A stretch of 64,000 nt of DNA, taken from the NCBI GenBank assembly GCA_949987565.1, contig OX465121.1, forward strand, positions 7,501,177 through 7,565,176, read 5' to 3'. Shown one piece after another: positions 14,401-29,240 of the stretch (position 1 is the stretch's first letter; each line of letters opens with the position of its first letter). This stretch comes from Luidia sarsii. Lineage: Eukaryota; Echinodermata; Asteroidea; Paxillosida; Luidiidae. A program made the translations under genes and the position numbers. The notes under the pieces are model-generated. The model was given only the letters and a program-made list of their open reading frames with translations. It ran no database searches and was not told the origin of the DNA.

Positions 14401-17400
14401 TTCGTGGAAGTGTTTGTGCACTGTTTTCATGAAAATGTAAAGTTCCTGCATTTTTGAACGGCGGCTTTCGAAGAGTTAGAATGGCGCTGCCATATTGTGT
14501 CTAGTACCAAATGAACGCGCGAAGGCCCCTTGTACTATTTACAACAAAGTTCACACGGAAATAATTTTGATATCATATTATTCCTCATTATGCTGTGCTG
14601 GGTCACATATCTTCTTTCCCTTCCTACCCTTGCTTAATTGTGACCCGGCACAGCGACATGAGGAATATCCAACCAAAACACTTTTTGAATGGCCTTTTTG
14701 AATGGCCGCTTTCGAAGAGTTAGAATGGCGCTGCTATATTGTGTCTGGTACCAAATGACCGCGCGAAGGCCCCTTGTACTATTTACAACAAAGTTCACAC
14801 GGAAATAATTTTGATATCATATTATTCCTCATTATGCTGTGCTGGGTCACATATCTTATTTCCCTTCCTACCCTTGCTTAATTGTGACCCGGCACAGCGA
14901 CATGAGGAATATCCAACCAAAACACTTTTTGAATGGCCTTTTTGAATGGCCGCTTTCGAAGAGTTAGAATGGCGCTGCTATATTGTGTCTGGTACCAAAT
15001 GAACGCGCGAAGTCCCCTTGTACTATTTACAACAAAGTTCACACGGAAATAATTTTGATATCATTTGAAAGCTAATGGTATACTCTTTCACATCATTAGA
15101 ACATCTCAAAATCTCAAAAGTGGGGGTTATTCCTCATTATGCTGTGCCGGGTCACATATCTTCTTTCCCTTCCTACCCTTGCTTAATTGTGACCCGGCAC
15201 AGCGACATGAGGAATATCCCACGAAAACACTTTTCGAGTCAACAACGACTGAAGTCAAATATCTTCTCAATTCGATAAAAAAAAACAATTGAGTTTTTTT
15301 TGTATTTTCAGAAAGTTAATGTATTGGAGGATATTATGTCCAAAGGATTTTTTCGAAATCCGTCTCTAAATGTTGAAAAAACAAGGCTTTCGTGGAAGTG
15401 TTCGTGCACTGTTTTCATGAAAATGTAAAGTTCCTGCCTTTTTGAATGGCCGCTTTCGAAGAGTTAGAATGGCGCTGCTATATTGTGTCTGGTACCAAAT
15501 GAACGCGCGAAGTCCCCTTGTACTATTTACAACAAAGTTCACACGGAAATAATTTTGATATCATTTGAAATCCTCAAAATCTCAAAAGTGGGGGTTATTC
15601 CTCATTATGCTGTGCCGGGTCACATATCTTCTTTCCCTTCATCCATGGTCCAACCACCCTTGCTTAATTGTGACCCGGCACAGCGACATGAGGAATATCC
15701 CACCAAAACACTTTTCGAGTCAACAACGACTGAAGTCAAATATCTTCTCAATTCGATGAAAAAACCAATTTATGTTTTTTTTTTTTTTTCGGAAAGTTAA
15801 TGTATTGGAGGATATTATGTCCAAAGGATTTTTTCAAAATCCGTCTCTAAATGTTGAAAAAACAAGGCTTTCGTAAAAGTGTTTGTGCACTGTTTTCATG
15901 AAAATGTAAAGTTCCTGCCTTTTTGAATGGCCGCTTTCGAAGAGTTAGAATGGCGCTGCTATATTGTGTCTGGTACCAAATGAACGCGCAAAGTCCCCTT
16001 GTACTATTTACAACAAAGTTCACACGGAAATAATTTTGATATCATTTGAAATCCTCAAAATCTCAAAAGTGGGGGTTATTCCTCATTATGCTGTGCCGGG
16101 TCACATATCTTCTTTCCCTTCCTCCATGGTCCAACCACCCTTGCTTAATTGTGACCCGGCACAGCGACATGAGGAATATCCCACCAAAACACTTTTCGAG
16201 TCAACAACGACTGAAGTCAAATATCTATTCAATTCGATAAAAAAACCAATTGATGTTTTTTTTGTATTTTCGGAAAGTTAATGTATTGGAGGATATTATG
16301 TCCAAAGGATTTTTTCAAAATCCGTCTCTAAATGTTGAAAAAACAAGGCTTTCGTGGAAGTGTTTGTGCACTGTTTTCATGAAAATGTAAAGTTCCTGCA
16401 TTTTTGAATGGCCGCTTTCGAAGAGTTAGAATGGCGCTGCTATATTGTGTCTGGTACCAAATGAACGCGCGAAGTCCCCTTGTACTATTTACAACAAAGT
16501 TCACACGGAAATAATTTTGATATCATTTGAAAGCTAATGGTATACTCTTTCACATCATTAGAAAATCTCAAAATCTCAAAAGTGGGGGTTATTCCTCATT
16601 ATGCTGTGCCGGGTCACATATCTTCTTTCCCTTCCTACCCTTGCTTAATTGTGACCCGGCACAGCGACATGAGGAATATCCCACCAAAACACTTTTCGAG
16701 TCAACAACGACTGAAGTCAAATATCATCTCAATTCGATAAAAAAAAAACAATTTAGGTTTTTTTGTATTTTCAGAAAGTTAATGTATTGGAGGATATTAT
16801 GTCCAAAGGATTTTTTCAAAATCCGTCTCTAAATGTTGAAAAAACAAGGCTTTCGTGGAAGTGTTTGTGCACTGTTTTCATGAAAATGTAAAGTTCCTGC
16901 CTTTTTGAATGGCCGCTTTCGAAGAGTTAGAATGGCGCTGCTATATTGTGTCTGGTACCAAATGAACGCGCGAAGTCCCCTTGTACTATTTACAACAAAG
17001 TTCACACGGAAATAATTTTGATATCATTTGAAAATCTCAAAATCTCAAAAGTGGGGGTTATTCCTCATTATGCTGTGCCGGGTCACATATCTTCTTTCCC
17101 TTCCTCCATGGTCCAACCACCCTTGCTTAATTGTGACCCGGCACAGCGACATGAGGAATATCCCACCAGAACACTTTTCAAGTCAACAACGACTGAAGTC
17201 AAATATCTATTCAATTCGATAAAAAAACCAATTTATGTTTTTTTTTGTATTTTCGGAAAGTTAATGTATTGGAGGATATTATGTCCAAAGGATTTTTTCA
17301 AAATCCGTCTCTAAATGTTGAAAAAACAAGGCTTTCGTGGAAGTGTTTGTGCACTGTTTTCATGAAAAAGTAAAGTTCCTGCATTTTTGAATGGCCGCTT

Positions 17401-20400
17401 TCGAAGAGTTAGAATGGCGCTGCTATATTGTGTCTGGTACCAAATGAACGCGCGAAGTCCCCTTGTACTATTTACAACAAAGTTCACACGGAAATAATTT
17501 TGATATCATTTGAAAGCTAATGGTATACTCTTTCACATCATTAGAAAATCTCAAAATCTCAAAAGTGGGGGTTATTCCTCATTATGCTGTGCCGGGTCAC
17601 ATATCTTCTTTCCCTTCCTACCCTTGCTTAATTGTGACCCGGCACAGCGACATGAGGAATATCCCACCAAAACACTTTTCGAGTCAACAACGACTGAAGT
17701 CAAATATCTTCTCAATTCGATAAAAAAAAAACAATTTAGGTTTTTTTGTATTTTCAGAAAGTTAATGTATTGGAGGATATTATGTCCAAAGGATTTTTTC
17801 AAAATCCGTCTCTAAATGTTGAAAAAACAAGGCTTTCGTGGAAGTGTTTGTGCACAGTTTTCATGAAAATGTAAAGTTCCTGCCTTTTTGAATGGCCGCT
17901 TTCGAAGAGTTAGAATGGCGCTGCTATATTGTGTCTGGTACCAAATGAACGCGCGAAGGCCCCTTGTACTATTTACAACAAAGTTCACACGGAAATAATT
18001 TTGATATCATATTATTCCTCATTATGCTGTGCTGGGTCACATATCTTCTTTCCTTTCCTACCCTTGCTTAATTGTGACCCGGCACAGCGACATGAGGAAT
18101 ATCCAACCAAAACACTTTTTGAATGGCCTTTTTGAATGGCCGCTTTCGAAGAGTTAGAATGGCGCTGCTATATTGTGTCTGGTACCAAATGAACGCGCGA
18201 AGGCCCCTTGTACTATTTACAACAAAGTTCACACGGAAATAATTTTGATATCATTTGAAAGCTAATGGTATACTCTTTCACATCCTTAGAAAATCTCAAA
18301 ATCTCAAAAGTGGGGGTTATTCCTCATTATGCTGTGCCGGGTCACATATCTTCTTTCCCTTCCTACCCTTGCTTAATTGTGACCCGGCACAGCGACATGA
18401 GGAATATCCCACCAAAACACTTTTCGAGTCAACAACGACTGAAGTCAAATATCTTCTCAATTCGATAAAAAAAAGCAATTTAGGTTTTTTTGTATTTTCG
18501 GAAAGTTAATGTATTGGAGGATATTATGTCCAAAGGATTTTTTTAAAATCCGTCTCTAAATGTTGAAAAAACAAGGCTTTCGTGGAAGTGTTTGTGCACT
18601 GTTTTCATGAAAATGTAAAGTTCCTGCCTTTTTGAATGGCCGCTTTCGAAGAGTTAGAATGGCGCTGCTATATTGTGTCTGGTACCAAATGAACGCGCGA
18701 AGTCCCCTGGTACTATTTACAACAAAGTTCACACGGAAATAATTTTGATATCATTTGAAAATCTGAAAATCTCAAAAGTGGGGGTTATTCCTCATTATGC
18801 TGTGCCGGGTCACATATCTTCTTTCCCTTCCTCCATGGTCCAACCACCCTTGCTTAATTGTGACCCGGCACAGCGACATGAGGAATATCCCACCAAAACA
18901 CTTTTCGAGTCAACAACGACTGAAGTCAAATATCTTCTCAATTCGATAAAAAAACCAATTTATGTTTTTTTTGTATTTTCGGAAAGTTAATGTATTGGAG
19001 GATATTATGTCCAAAGGATTTTTTTAAAATCCGTCTCTAAATGTTGAAAAAACAAGGCTTTCGTGGAAGTGTTTGTGCACTGTTTTCATGAAAATGTAAA
19101 GTTCCTGCCTTTTTGAATGGCCGCTTTCGAAGAGTTAGAATGGCGCTGCTATATTGTGTCTGGTACCAAATGAACGCGCGAAGTCCCCTTGTACTATTTA
19201 CAACAAAGTTCACACGGAAATAATTTTGATATCATTTGAAATCCTCAAAATCTCAAAAGTGGGGGTTATTCCTCATTATGCTGTGCCGGGTCACATATCT
19301 TCTTTCCCTTCCTCCATGGTCCAACCACCCTTGCTTAATTGTGACCGGCACAGCGACATGAGGAATATCCCACCAAAACACTTTTCGAGTCAACAACGAC
19401 TGAAGTCAAATATCTATTCAATTCGATAAAAAAACCAATTGATGTTTTTTTTGTATTTTCGGAAAGTTAATGTATTGGAGGATATTATGTCCAAAGGATT
19501 TTTTCAAAATCCGTCTCTAAATGTTGAAAAAACAAGGCTTTCGTGGAAGTGTTTGTGCACTGTTTTCATGAAAATGTAAAGTTCCTGCATTTTTGAATGG
19601 CCGCTTTCGAAGAGTTAGAATGGCGCTGCTATATTGTGTCTGGTACCAAATGAACGCGCGAAGGCCCCTTGTACTATTTACAACAAAGTTCACACGGAAA
19701 TAATTTTGATATCATTTGAAAGCTAATGGTATACTCTTTCACATCATTAGAAAATCTCAAAATCTCAAAAGTGGGGGTTATTCTTCATTATGCTGTGCCG
19801 GGTCACATATCTTCTTTCCCTTCCTACCCTTGCTTAATTGTGACCCGGCACAGCGACATGAGGAATATCCCACCAAAACACTTTTCGAGTCAACAACGAC
19901 TGAAGTCAAATATCTTCTCAATTCGATAAAAAAAAACAATTTAGGTTTTTTTGTATTTTCGGAAAGTTAATGTATTGGAGGATATTATGTCCAAAGGATT
20001 TTTTCAAAATCCGTCTCTAAATGTTAAAAAAACAAGGCTTTCGTGGAAGTGTTTGTGCACTGTTTTCATGAAAATGTAAAGTTCCTGCCTTTTTGAATGG
20101 CCGCTTTCGAAGAGTTAGAATGGCGCTGCTATATTGTGTCTGGTACCAAATGAACGCGCGAAGTCCCCTTGTACTATTTACAACAAAGTTCACACGGAAA
20201 TAATTTTGATATCATTTGAAATCCTCAAAATCTCAAAAGTGGGGGTTATTCCTCATTATGCTGTGCCGAGTCACATATCTTCTTTCCCTTCCTTAATGGT
20301 CCAACCACCCTTGCTTAATTGTGACCCGGCACAGCGACATGAGGAATATCCCACCAAAACACTTTTCGAGTCAACAACGACTGAAGTCAAATATCTTCTC

Positions 20401-23400
20401 AATTCGATAAAAAAACCAATTTTTTTTTTTTTTGTATTTTCGGAAAGTTAATGTATTGGAGGATATTATGTCCAAAGGATTTTTTCAAAATCCGTCTCTA
20501 AATGTTGAAAAAACAAGGCTTTCGTGGAAGTGTTTGTGCACTGTTTTCATGAAAATGTAAAGTTCCTGCATTTTTGAACGGCCGCTTTCGAAGAGTTAGA
20601 ATGGCGCTGCCATATTGTGTCTGGTACCAAATGAACGCGCGAAGGCCCCTTGTACTATTTACAACAAAGTTCACACGGAAATATTTTTGATATCATATTA
20701 TTCCTCATTATGCTGTGCTGGGTCACATATCTTCTTTCCCTTCCTACCCTTGCTTAATTGTGACCCGGCACAGCGACATGAGGAATATCCAACCAAAACA
20801 CTTTTTAAATGGCCTTTTTGAATGGTCGCTTTCGAAGAGTTAGAATGGCGCTGCTATATTGTGTCTGGTACCAAATGAACGCGCGAAGGCCCCTTGTACT
20901 ATTTACAACAAAGTTCACACGGAAATAATTTTGATATCATATTATTCCTCATTATGCTGTGCTGGGTCACATATCTTCTTTCCCTTCCTACCCTTGCTTA
21001 ATTGTGACCCGGCACAGCGACATGAGGAATATCCAACCAAAACACTTTTTGAATGGCCTTTTTGAATGGCCGCTTTCGAAGAGTTAGAATGGCGCTGCTA
21101 TATTGTGTCTGGTACCAAATGAACGCGCGAAGGCCCCTTGTACTATTTACAACAAAGTTCACACGGAAATAATTTTGATATCATATTATTCCTCATTATG
21201 CTGTGCTGGGTCACATATCTTCTTTCCCTTCCTACCCTTGCTTAATTGTGACCCGGCACAGCGACATGAGGAATATCCAACCAAAACACTTTTTGAATGG
21301 CCTTTTTGAATGGCCGCTTTCGAAGAGTTAGAATGGCGCTGCTATATTGTGTCTGGTACCAAATGAACGCGCGAAGTCCCCTTGTACTATTTACAACAAA
21401 GTTCACACGGAAATAATTTTGATATCATTTGAAAGCTAATGGTATACTCTTTCACATCATTAGAAAATCTCAAAATCTCAAAAGTGGGGGTTATTCCTCA
21501 TTATGCTGTGCCGAGTCACATATCTTCTTTCCATTCCTACCCTTGCTTAATTGTGACCCGGCACAGCGACATGAGGAATATCCAACCAAAACACTTTTTA
21601 AATGGCCTTTTTGAATGGTCGCTTTCGAAGAGTTAGAATGGCGCTGCTATATTGTGTCTGGTACCAAATGAACGCGCGAAGTCCCCTTGTACTATTTACA
21701 ACAAAGTTCACACGGAAATAATTTTGATATCATTTGAAATCCTCAAAATCTCAAAAGTGGGGGTTATTCCTCATTATGCTGTGCCGGGTCACATATCTTC
21801 TTTCCCTTCCTCCATGGTCCAACCACCCTTGCCTAATTGTGACCCGGCACAGCGACATGAGGAATATCCCACCAAAACACTTTTCGAGTCAACAACGACT
21901 GAAGTCAAATATCTTCTCAATTCGATAAAAAAACCAATTTATGTTTTTTTTGTATTTTGGGAAAGTTAATGTATTGGAGGATATTATGTCCAAAGGATTT
22001 TTTCAAAATCCGTCTCTAAATGTTGAAAATACAAGGCTTTCGTGGAAGTGTTTGTGCACTGTTTTCATGAAAACGTAAAGTTCCTGCCTTTTTGAATGGC
22101 CGCTTTCGAAGAGTTAGAATGGCGCTGCTATATTGTGTCTGGTACCAAATGAACGCGCGAAGGCCCCTTGTACTATTTACAACAAAGTTCACACGGAAAT
22201 AATTTTGATATCATTTGAAAGCTAATGGTATACTCTTTCACATCATTAGAAAATCTCAAAATCTCAAAAGTGGGGGTTATTCCTCATTATGCTGTGCCGG
22301 GTCACATATCTTCTTTCCCTTCCTACCCTTGCTTAATTGTGACCCGGCACAGCGACATGAGGAATATCCCACCAAAACACTTTTCGAGTCAACAACGACT
22401 GAAGTCAAATATCTTCTCAATTCGATAAAAAAAAACAATTTAGGTTTTTTTTTCATTTTCGGAAAGTTAATGTATTGGAGGATATTATGTCCAAAGGATT
22501 TTTTCAAAATCCGTCTCTTAATGTTGAAAATACAAGGCTTTCGTGGAAATGTTTGTGCACTGTTTTCATGAAAATGTAAAGTTCCTGCCTTTTTGAATGG
22601 CCGCTTTCGAAGAGTAAGAATGGCGCTGCTATATTGTGTCTGGTACCAAATGAACGCGCGAAGTCCCCTGGTACTATTTACAACAAAGTTCACACGGAAA
22701 TAATTTTGATATCATTTGAAAATCTCAAAATCTCAAAAGTGGGGGTTATTCCTCATTATGCTGTGCCGGGTCACATATCTTTTTTCCCTTCCTCCATGGT
22801 CCAACCACCCTTGCTTAATTGTGACCCGGCACAGCGACATGAGGAATATCCCACCAAAACACTTTTCGAGTCATCAACGACTGAAGTCAAATATCTTCTC
22901 AATTCGATAAAAAAACCAATTTTTTTTTTTTTTTGTATTTTCGGAAAGTTAATGTATTGGAGGATATTATGTCCAAAGGATTTTTTCAAAATCCGTCTCT
23001 AAATGTTGAAAAAACAAGGCTTTCGTAAAAGTGTTTGTGCACTGTTTTCATGATAATGTAAAGTTCCTGCCTTTTTGAATGGCCGCTTTCGAAGAGTTAG
23101 AATGGCGCTGCTATATTGTGTCTGGTACCAAATGAACGCGCGAAGTCCCCTTGTACTATTTACAACAAAGTTCACACGGAAATAATTTTGATATCATTTG
23201 AAATCCTCAAAATCTCAAAAGTGGGGGTTATCCCTCATTATGCTGTGCCGGGTCACATATCTTCTTTCCCTTCCTCCATGGTCCAACCACCCTTGCTTAA
23301 TTGTGACCCGGCACAGCGACATGAGGAATATCCCACCAAAACACTTTTCGAGTCAACAACGACTGAAGTCAAATATCTATTCAATTCGATAAAAAAACCA

Positions 23401-24829
23401 ATTGATGTTTTTTTTTTTTTTTCGGAAAGTTAATGTATTGGAGGATATTATGTCCAAAGGATTTTTTCAAAATCCGTCTCTAAATGTTGAAAAAACAAGG
23501 CTTTCGTAGAAGTGTTTGTGCACTGTTTTCATGAAAATGTAAAGTTCCTGCATTTTTGAATGGCCGCTTTCGAAGAGTTAGAATGGCGCTGCTATATTGT
23601 GTCTGGTACCAAATGAACGCGCGAAGGCCCCTTGTACTATTTACAACAAAGTTCACACGGAAATAATTTTGATATCATATTATTCCTCATTATGCTGTGC
23701 TGGGTCACATATCTTCTTTCCCTTCCTACCCTTGCTTAATTGTGACCCGGCACAGCGACATGAGGAATATCCAACCAAAACACTTTTTGAATGGCCTTTT
23801 TGAATGGCCGCTTTCGAAGAGTTAGAATGGCGCTGCTATATTGTGTCTGGTACCAAATGAACGCGCGAAGTCCCCTTGTACTATTTACAACAAAGTTCAC
23901 ACGGAAATAATTTTGATATCATTTGAAAGCTAATGGTATACTCTTTCACATCATTAGAAAATCTCAAAATCTCAAAAGTGGGGGTTATTCCTCATTATGC
24001 TGTGCCGGGTCACATATCTTCTTTCCCTTCCTACCCTTGCTTAATTGTGACCCGGCACAGCGACATGAGGAATATCCCACCAAAACACTTTTCGAGTCAA
24101 CAACGACTGAAGTCAAATATCTTCTCAATTCGATAAAAAAAAAACAATTTAGGTTTTTTTGTATTTTCAGAAAGTTAATGTATTGGAGGATATTATGACC
24201 AAAGGATTTTTTCAAAATCCGTCTCTAAATGTTGAAAAAACAAGGCTTTCGTGGAAGTGTTTGTGCACAGTTTTCATGAAAATGTAAAGTTCCTGCCTTT
24301 TTGAATGGCCGCTTTCGAAGAGTTAGAATGGCGCTGCTATATTGTGTCTGGTACCAAATGAACGCGCGAAGGCCCCTTGTACTATTTACAACAAAGTTCA
24401 CACGGAAATAATTTTGATATCATATTATTCCTCATTATGCTGTGCTGGGTCACATATCTTCTTTCCCTTCCTACCCTTGCTTAATTGTGACCCGGCACAG
24501 CGACATGAGGAATATCCAACCAAAACACTTTTTGAATGGCCTTTTTGAATGGCCGCTTTCGAAGAGTTAGAATGGCGCTGCTATATTGTGTCTGGTACCA
24601 AATGAACGCGCGAAGGCCCCTTGTACTATTTACAACAAAGTTCACACGGAAATAATTTTGATATCATATTATTCCTCATTATGCTGTGCTGGGTCACATA
24701 TCTTCTTTCCTTTCCTACCCTTGCTTAATTGTGACCCGGCACAGCGACATGAGGAATATCCAACCAAAACACTTTTTGAATGGCCTTTTTGAATGGCCGC
24801 TTTCGAAGAGTTAGAATGGCGCTGCTATA

Positions 24830-27800
24830 TTGTGTCTGGTACCAAATGAACGCGCGAAGTCCCCTTGTACTATTTACAACAAAGTTCACACGGAAATAAT
24901 TTTGATATCATTTGAAAGCTAATGGTATACTCTTTCACATCATTAGAAAATCTCATAATCTCAAAAGTGGGGGTTATTCCTCATTATGCTATGCCGGGTC
25001 ACATATCTTCTTTCCCTTCCTACCCTTACTTAACTGTGACCCGGCACAGTGACATGAGGAATATCCCACCAAAACACTTTTCGAGTCAACAACGACTGAA
25101 GTCAAAATTCTTCTCAATTCGATAAAAAAAACAATTTAGGTTTTTTTGTATTTTCAGAAAGTTAATGTATTGGAGGATATTATGTCCAAAGGATTTTTTC
25201 AAAATCCGTCTCTAAATGTTGAAAAAACAAGGCTTTCGTGGAAGTGTTTGTGCACTGTTTTCATGAAAATGTAAAGTTCCTGCCTTTTTGAATGGCCGCT
25301 TTCGAAGAGTTAGAATGGCGCTGCTATATTGTGTCTGGTACCAAATGAACGCGCGAAGTCCCCTTGTACTATTTACAACAAAGTTCACACGGAAATAATA
25401 TTGATATCATTTGAAAATCTCAAAATCTCAAAAGTGGGGGTTATTCCTCATTATGCTGTGCCGGGTCACATATCTTCTTTTCCTTCCTCCATGGTCCAAC
25501 CACGCTTGCTTAATTGTGACCCGGCACAGCGACATGAGGAATATCCCACCAAAACACTTTTCAAGTCAACAACGACTGAAGTCAAATATGTATTCAATTC
25601 GATAAAAAAACCAATTTATGTTTTTTTTGTATTTTCGGAAAGTTAATGTATTGGAGGATATTATGTCCAAAGGATTTTTTCAAAATCCGTCTCTAAATGT
25701 TGAAAATACGAGGCTTTCGTGGAAGTGTTTGTGCACTGTTTTCATGAAAATGTAAAGTTCCTGCCTTTTTGAATGGCCGCTTTCGAAGAGTTAGAATGGC
25801 GCTGCTATATTGTGTCTGGTACCAAATGAACGCGCGAAGGCCCCTTGTACTATTTACAACAAAGTTCACACGGAAATAATTTTGATATCATTTGAAAGCT
25901 AATGGTATACTCTTTCACATCATTAGAAAATCTCAAAATCTCAAAAGTGGGGGTTATTCCTCATTATGCTGTGCCGGGTCACATATCTTCTTTCCCTTCC
26001 TACCCTTGCTTAATTGTGACCCGGCACAGCGACATGAGGAATATCCCACCAAAACACTTTTCGAGTCAACAACGACTGAAGTCAAATATCTTCTCAATTC
26101 GATAAAAAAAAACAATTTAGGTTTTTTTGTATTTTCGGAAAGTTAATGTATTGGAGGATATTATGTCCAAATGATTTTTTCAAAATCCGTCTCTAAATGT
26201 TGAAAAAACAAGGCTTTCGTGGAAGTGTTTGTGCACTGTTTTCATGAAAATGTAAAGTTCCTGCCTTTTTGAATGGCCGCTTTCGAAGAGTTCGAATGGC
26301 GCTGCTATATTGTGTCTGGTACCAAATGAACGCGCGAAGTCCCCTTGTACTATTTACAACAAAATTCACACGGAAATAATTTTGATATCATTTGAAAATC
26401 TCAAAATCTCAAAAGTGGGGGTTATTCCTCATTATGCTGTGCCGGGTCACATATCTGCTTTCCCTTCCTCCATGGTCCAACCACCCTTGCTTAATTGTGA
26501 CCCGGCACAGCGACATGAGGAATATCCCACCAAAACACTTTTCAAGTCAACAACGACTGAAGTCAAATATCTATTCAATTCGATAAAAAAACCAATTGAT
26601 GTTTTTTTTGTATTTTCGGAAAGTTAATGTATTGGAGGATATTATGTCTAAAGGATTTTTTCAAAATCCGTCTCTAAATGTTGAAAATACAAGGCTTTCG
26701 TGGAAGTGTTTGTGCACTGTTTTCATGAAAATGTAAAGTTCCTGCCTTTTTGAAAGGCCGCTTTCGAAGAGTTAGAATGGCGCTGCTATATTGTGTCTGG
26801 TACCAAATGAACGCGCGAAGGCCCTTTGTACTATTTACAACAAAGTTCACACGGAAATAATTTTGATATCATATTATTCCTCATTATGCTGTGCTGGGTC
26901 ACATATCTTCCTTCCCTTCCTACCCTTGCTTAATTGTGACCCGGCACAGCGACATGAGGAATATCCAACCAAAACACTTTTTGAATGGCCTTTTTGAATG
27001 GCCGCTTTCGATGAGTTAGAATGGCGCTGCTATATTGTGTCTGGTACCAAATGAACGCGCGAAGGCCCCTTGTACTATTTACAACAAAGTTCACACGGAA
27101 ATAATTTTGATATCATTTGAAAGCTAATGGTATACTCTTTCACATCATTAGAAAATCTCATAATCTCAAAAGTGGGGGTTATTCCTCATTATGCTGTGCC
27201 GGGTCACATATCTTCTTTCCCTTCCTACCCTTACTTAACTGTGACCCGGCACAGCGACATGAGGAATATCCCACCAAAACACTTTTCGAGTCAACAACGA
27301 CTGAAGTCAAAATTCTTCTCAATTCGATAAAAAAAACAATTTAGGTTTTTTTGTATTTTCAGAAAGTTAATGTATTGGAGGATATTATGTCCAAAGGATT
27401 TTTTCAAAATCCGTCTCTAAATGTTGAAAAAACAAGGCTTTCGTGGAAGTGTTTGTGCACTGTTTTCATGAAAATGTAAAGTTCCTGCCTTTTTGAATGG
27501 CCGCTTTCGAAGAGTTAGAATGGCGCTGCTATATTGTGTCTGGTACCAAATGAACGCGCGAAGTCCCCTTGTACTATTTACAACAAAGTTCACACGGAAA
27601 TAATTTTGATATCATTTGAAAATCTCAAAATCTCAAAAGTGGGGGTTATTCCTCATTATGCTGTGCCGGGTCACATATCTTCTTTCCCTTCCTCCATGGT
27701 CCAACCACCCTTGCTTAATTGTGACCCGGCACAGCGACATGAGGAATATCCCACCAAAACACTTTTCAAGTCAACAACGACTGAAGTCAAATATCTATTC

Positions 27801-29240
27801 AATTCGATAAAAAAACCAATTGATGTTTTTTTTGTATTTTCGGAAAGTTAATGTATTGGAGGATATTATGTCCAAAGGATTTTTTCAAAATCCGTCTCTA
27901 AATGTTGAAAATACAAGGCTTTCGTGGAAGTGTTTGTGCACTGTTTTCATGAAAATGTAAAGTTCCTGCCTTTTTGAATGGCCGCTTTCGAAGAGTTAGA
28001 ATGGCGCTGCTATATTGTGTCTGGTACCAAATGAACGCGCGAAGGCCCCTTGTACTATTTACAACAAAGTTCACACGGAAATAATTTTGATATCATTTGA
28101 AAGCTAATGGTATACTCTTTCACATCATTAGAAAATCTCAAAATCTCAAAAGTGGGGGTTATTCCTCATTATGCTGTGCCGGGTCACATATCTTCTTTCC
28201 CTTCCTACCCTTGCTTAATTGTGACCCGGCACAGCGACATGAGGAATATCCCACCAAAACACTTTTCGAGTCAACAACGACTGAAGTCAAATATCTTCTC
28301 AATTCGATAAAAAAAAACAATTTAGGTTTTTTTGTATTTTCGGAAAGTTAATGTATTGGAGGATATTATGTCCAAAGGATTTTTTCAAAATCCGTCTCTA
28401 AATGTTGAAAAAACAAGGCTTTCGTTGAAGTGTTTGTGCACTGTTTTCATGAAAATGTAAAGTTCCTGCCTTTTTGAATGGCCGCTTTCGAAGAGTTAGA
28501 ATGGCGCTGCTATATTGTGTCTGGTACCAAATGAACGCGCGAAGTCCCCTTGTACTATTTACAACAAAGTTTACACGGAAATAATTTTGATATCATTTGA
28601 AAATCTCAAAATCTCAAAAGTGGGGGTTATTCCTCATTATGCTGTGCCGGGTCACATATCTGCTTTCTCTTCCTCCATGGTCCAACCACCCTTGCTTAAT
28701 TGTGACCCGGCACAGCGACATGAGGAATATCCCACCAAAACACTTTTCGAGTCAACAACGACTGAAGTCAAATATCTATTCAATTCGATAAAAAAACCAA
28801 TTGATGTTTTTTTTGTATTTTCGGAAAGTTAATGTATTGGAGGATATTATGTCTAAAGGATTTTTTCAAAATCCGTCTCTAAATGTTGAAAATACAAGGC
28901 TTTCGTGGAAGTCTTTGTGCACTGTTTTCATGAAAATGTAAAGTTCCTGCCTTTTTGAAAGGCCGCTTTCGAAGAGTTAGAATGGCGCTGCTATATTGTG
29001 TCTGGTACCAAATGAACGCGCGAAGGCCCTTTGTACTATTTACAACAAAGTTCACACGGAAATAATTTTGATATAATATTATTCCTCATTATGCTGTGCT
29101 GGGTCACATATCTTCTTTCCCTTCCTACCCTTGCTTAATTGTGACCCGGCACAGCGACATGAGGAATATCCAACCAAAACACTTTTTGAATGGCCTTTTT
29201 GAATGGCCGCTTTCGATGAGTTAGAATGGCGCTGCTATAT
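24830..29240. repeat. 2.2-kb higher-order repeat, two tandem copies
   Basis: Five successive units (about 499, 481, 500, 481 and 244 bp) form a 2,205-bp block at 24,830-27,035, repeated with the same spacing at 27,035-29,240. Rare variants recur 2,205 bp apart: tctcataatctc with cttacttaactgtg in the first unit, atatctgctttc in the fourth, gaaaggccgctt and ggccctttgtac in the fifth, and ttcgatgagtta at the block end. This is the cleanest higher-order repeat of the array. It implies recent multi-unit amplification, for example by unequal exchange. Confidence 0.85.
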
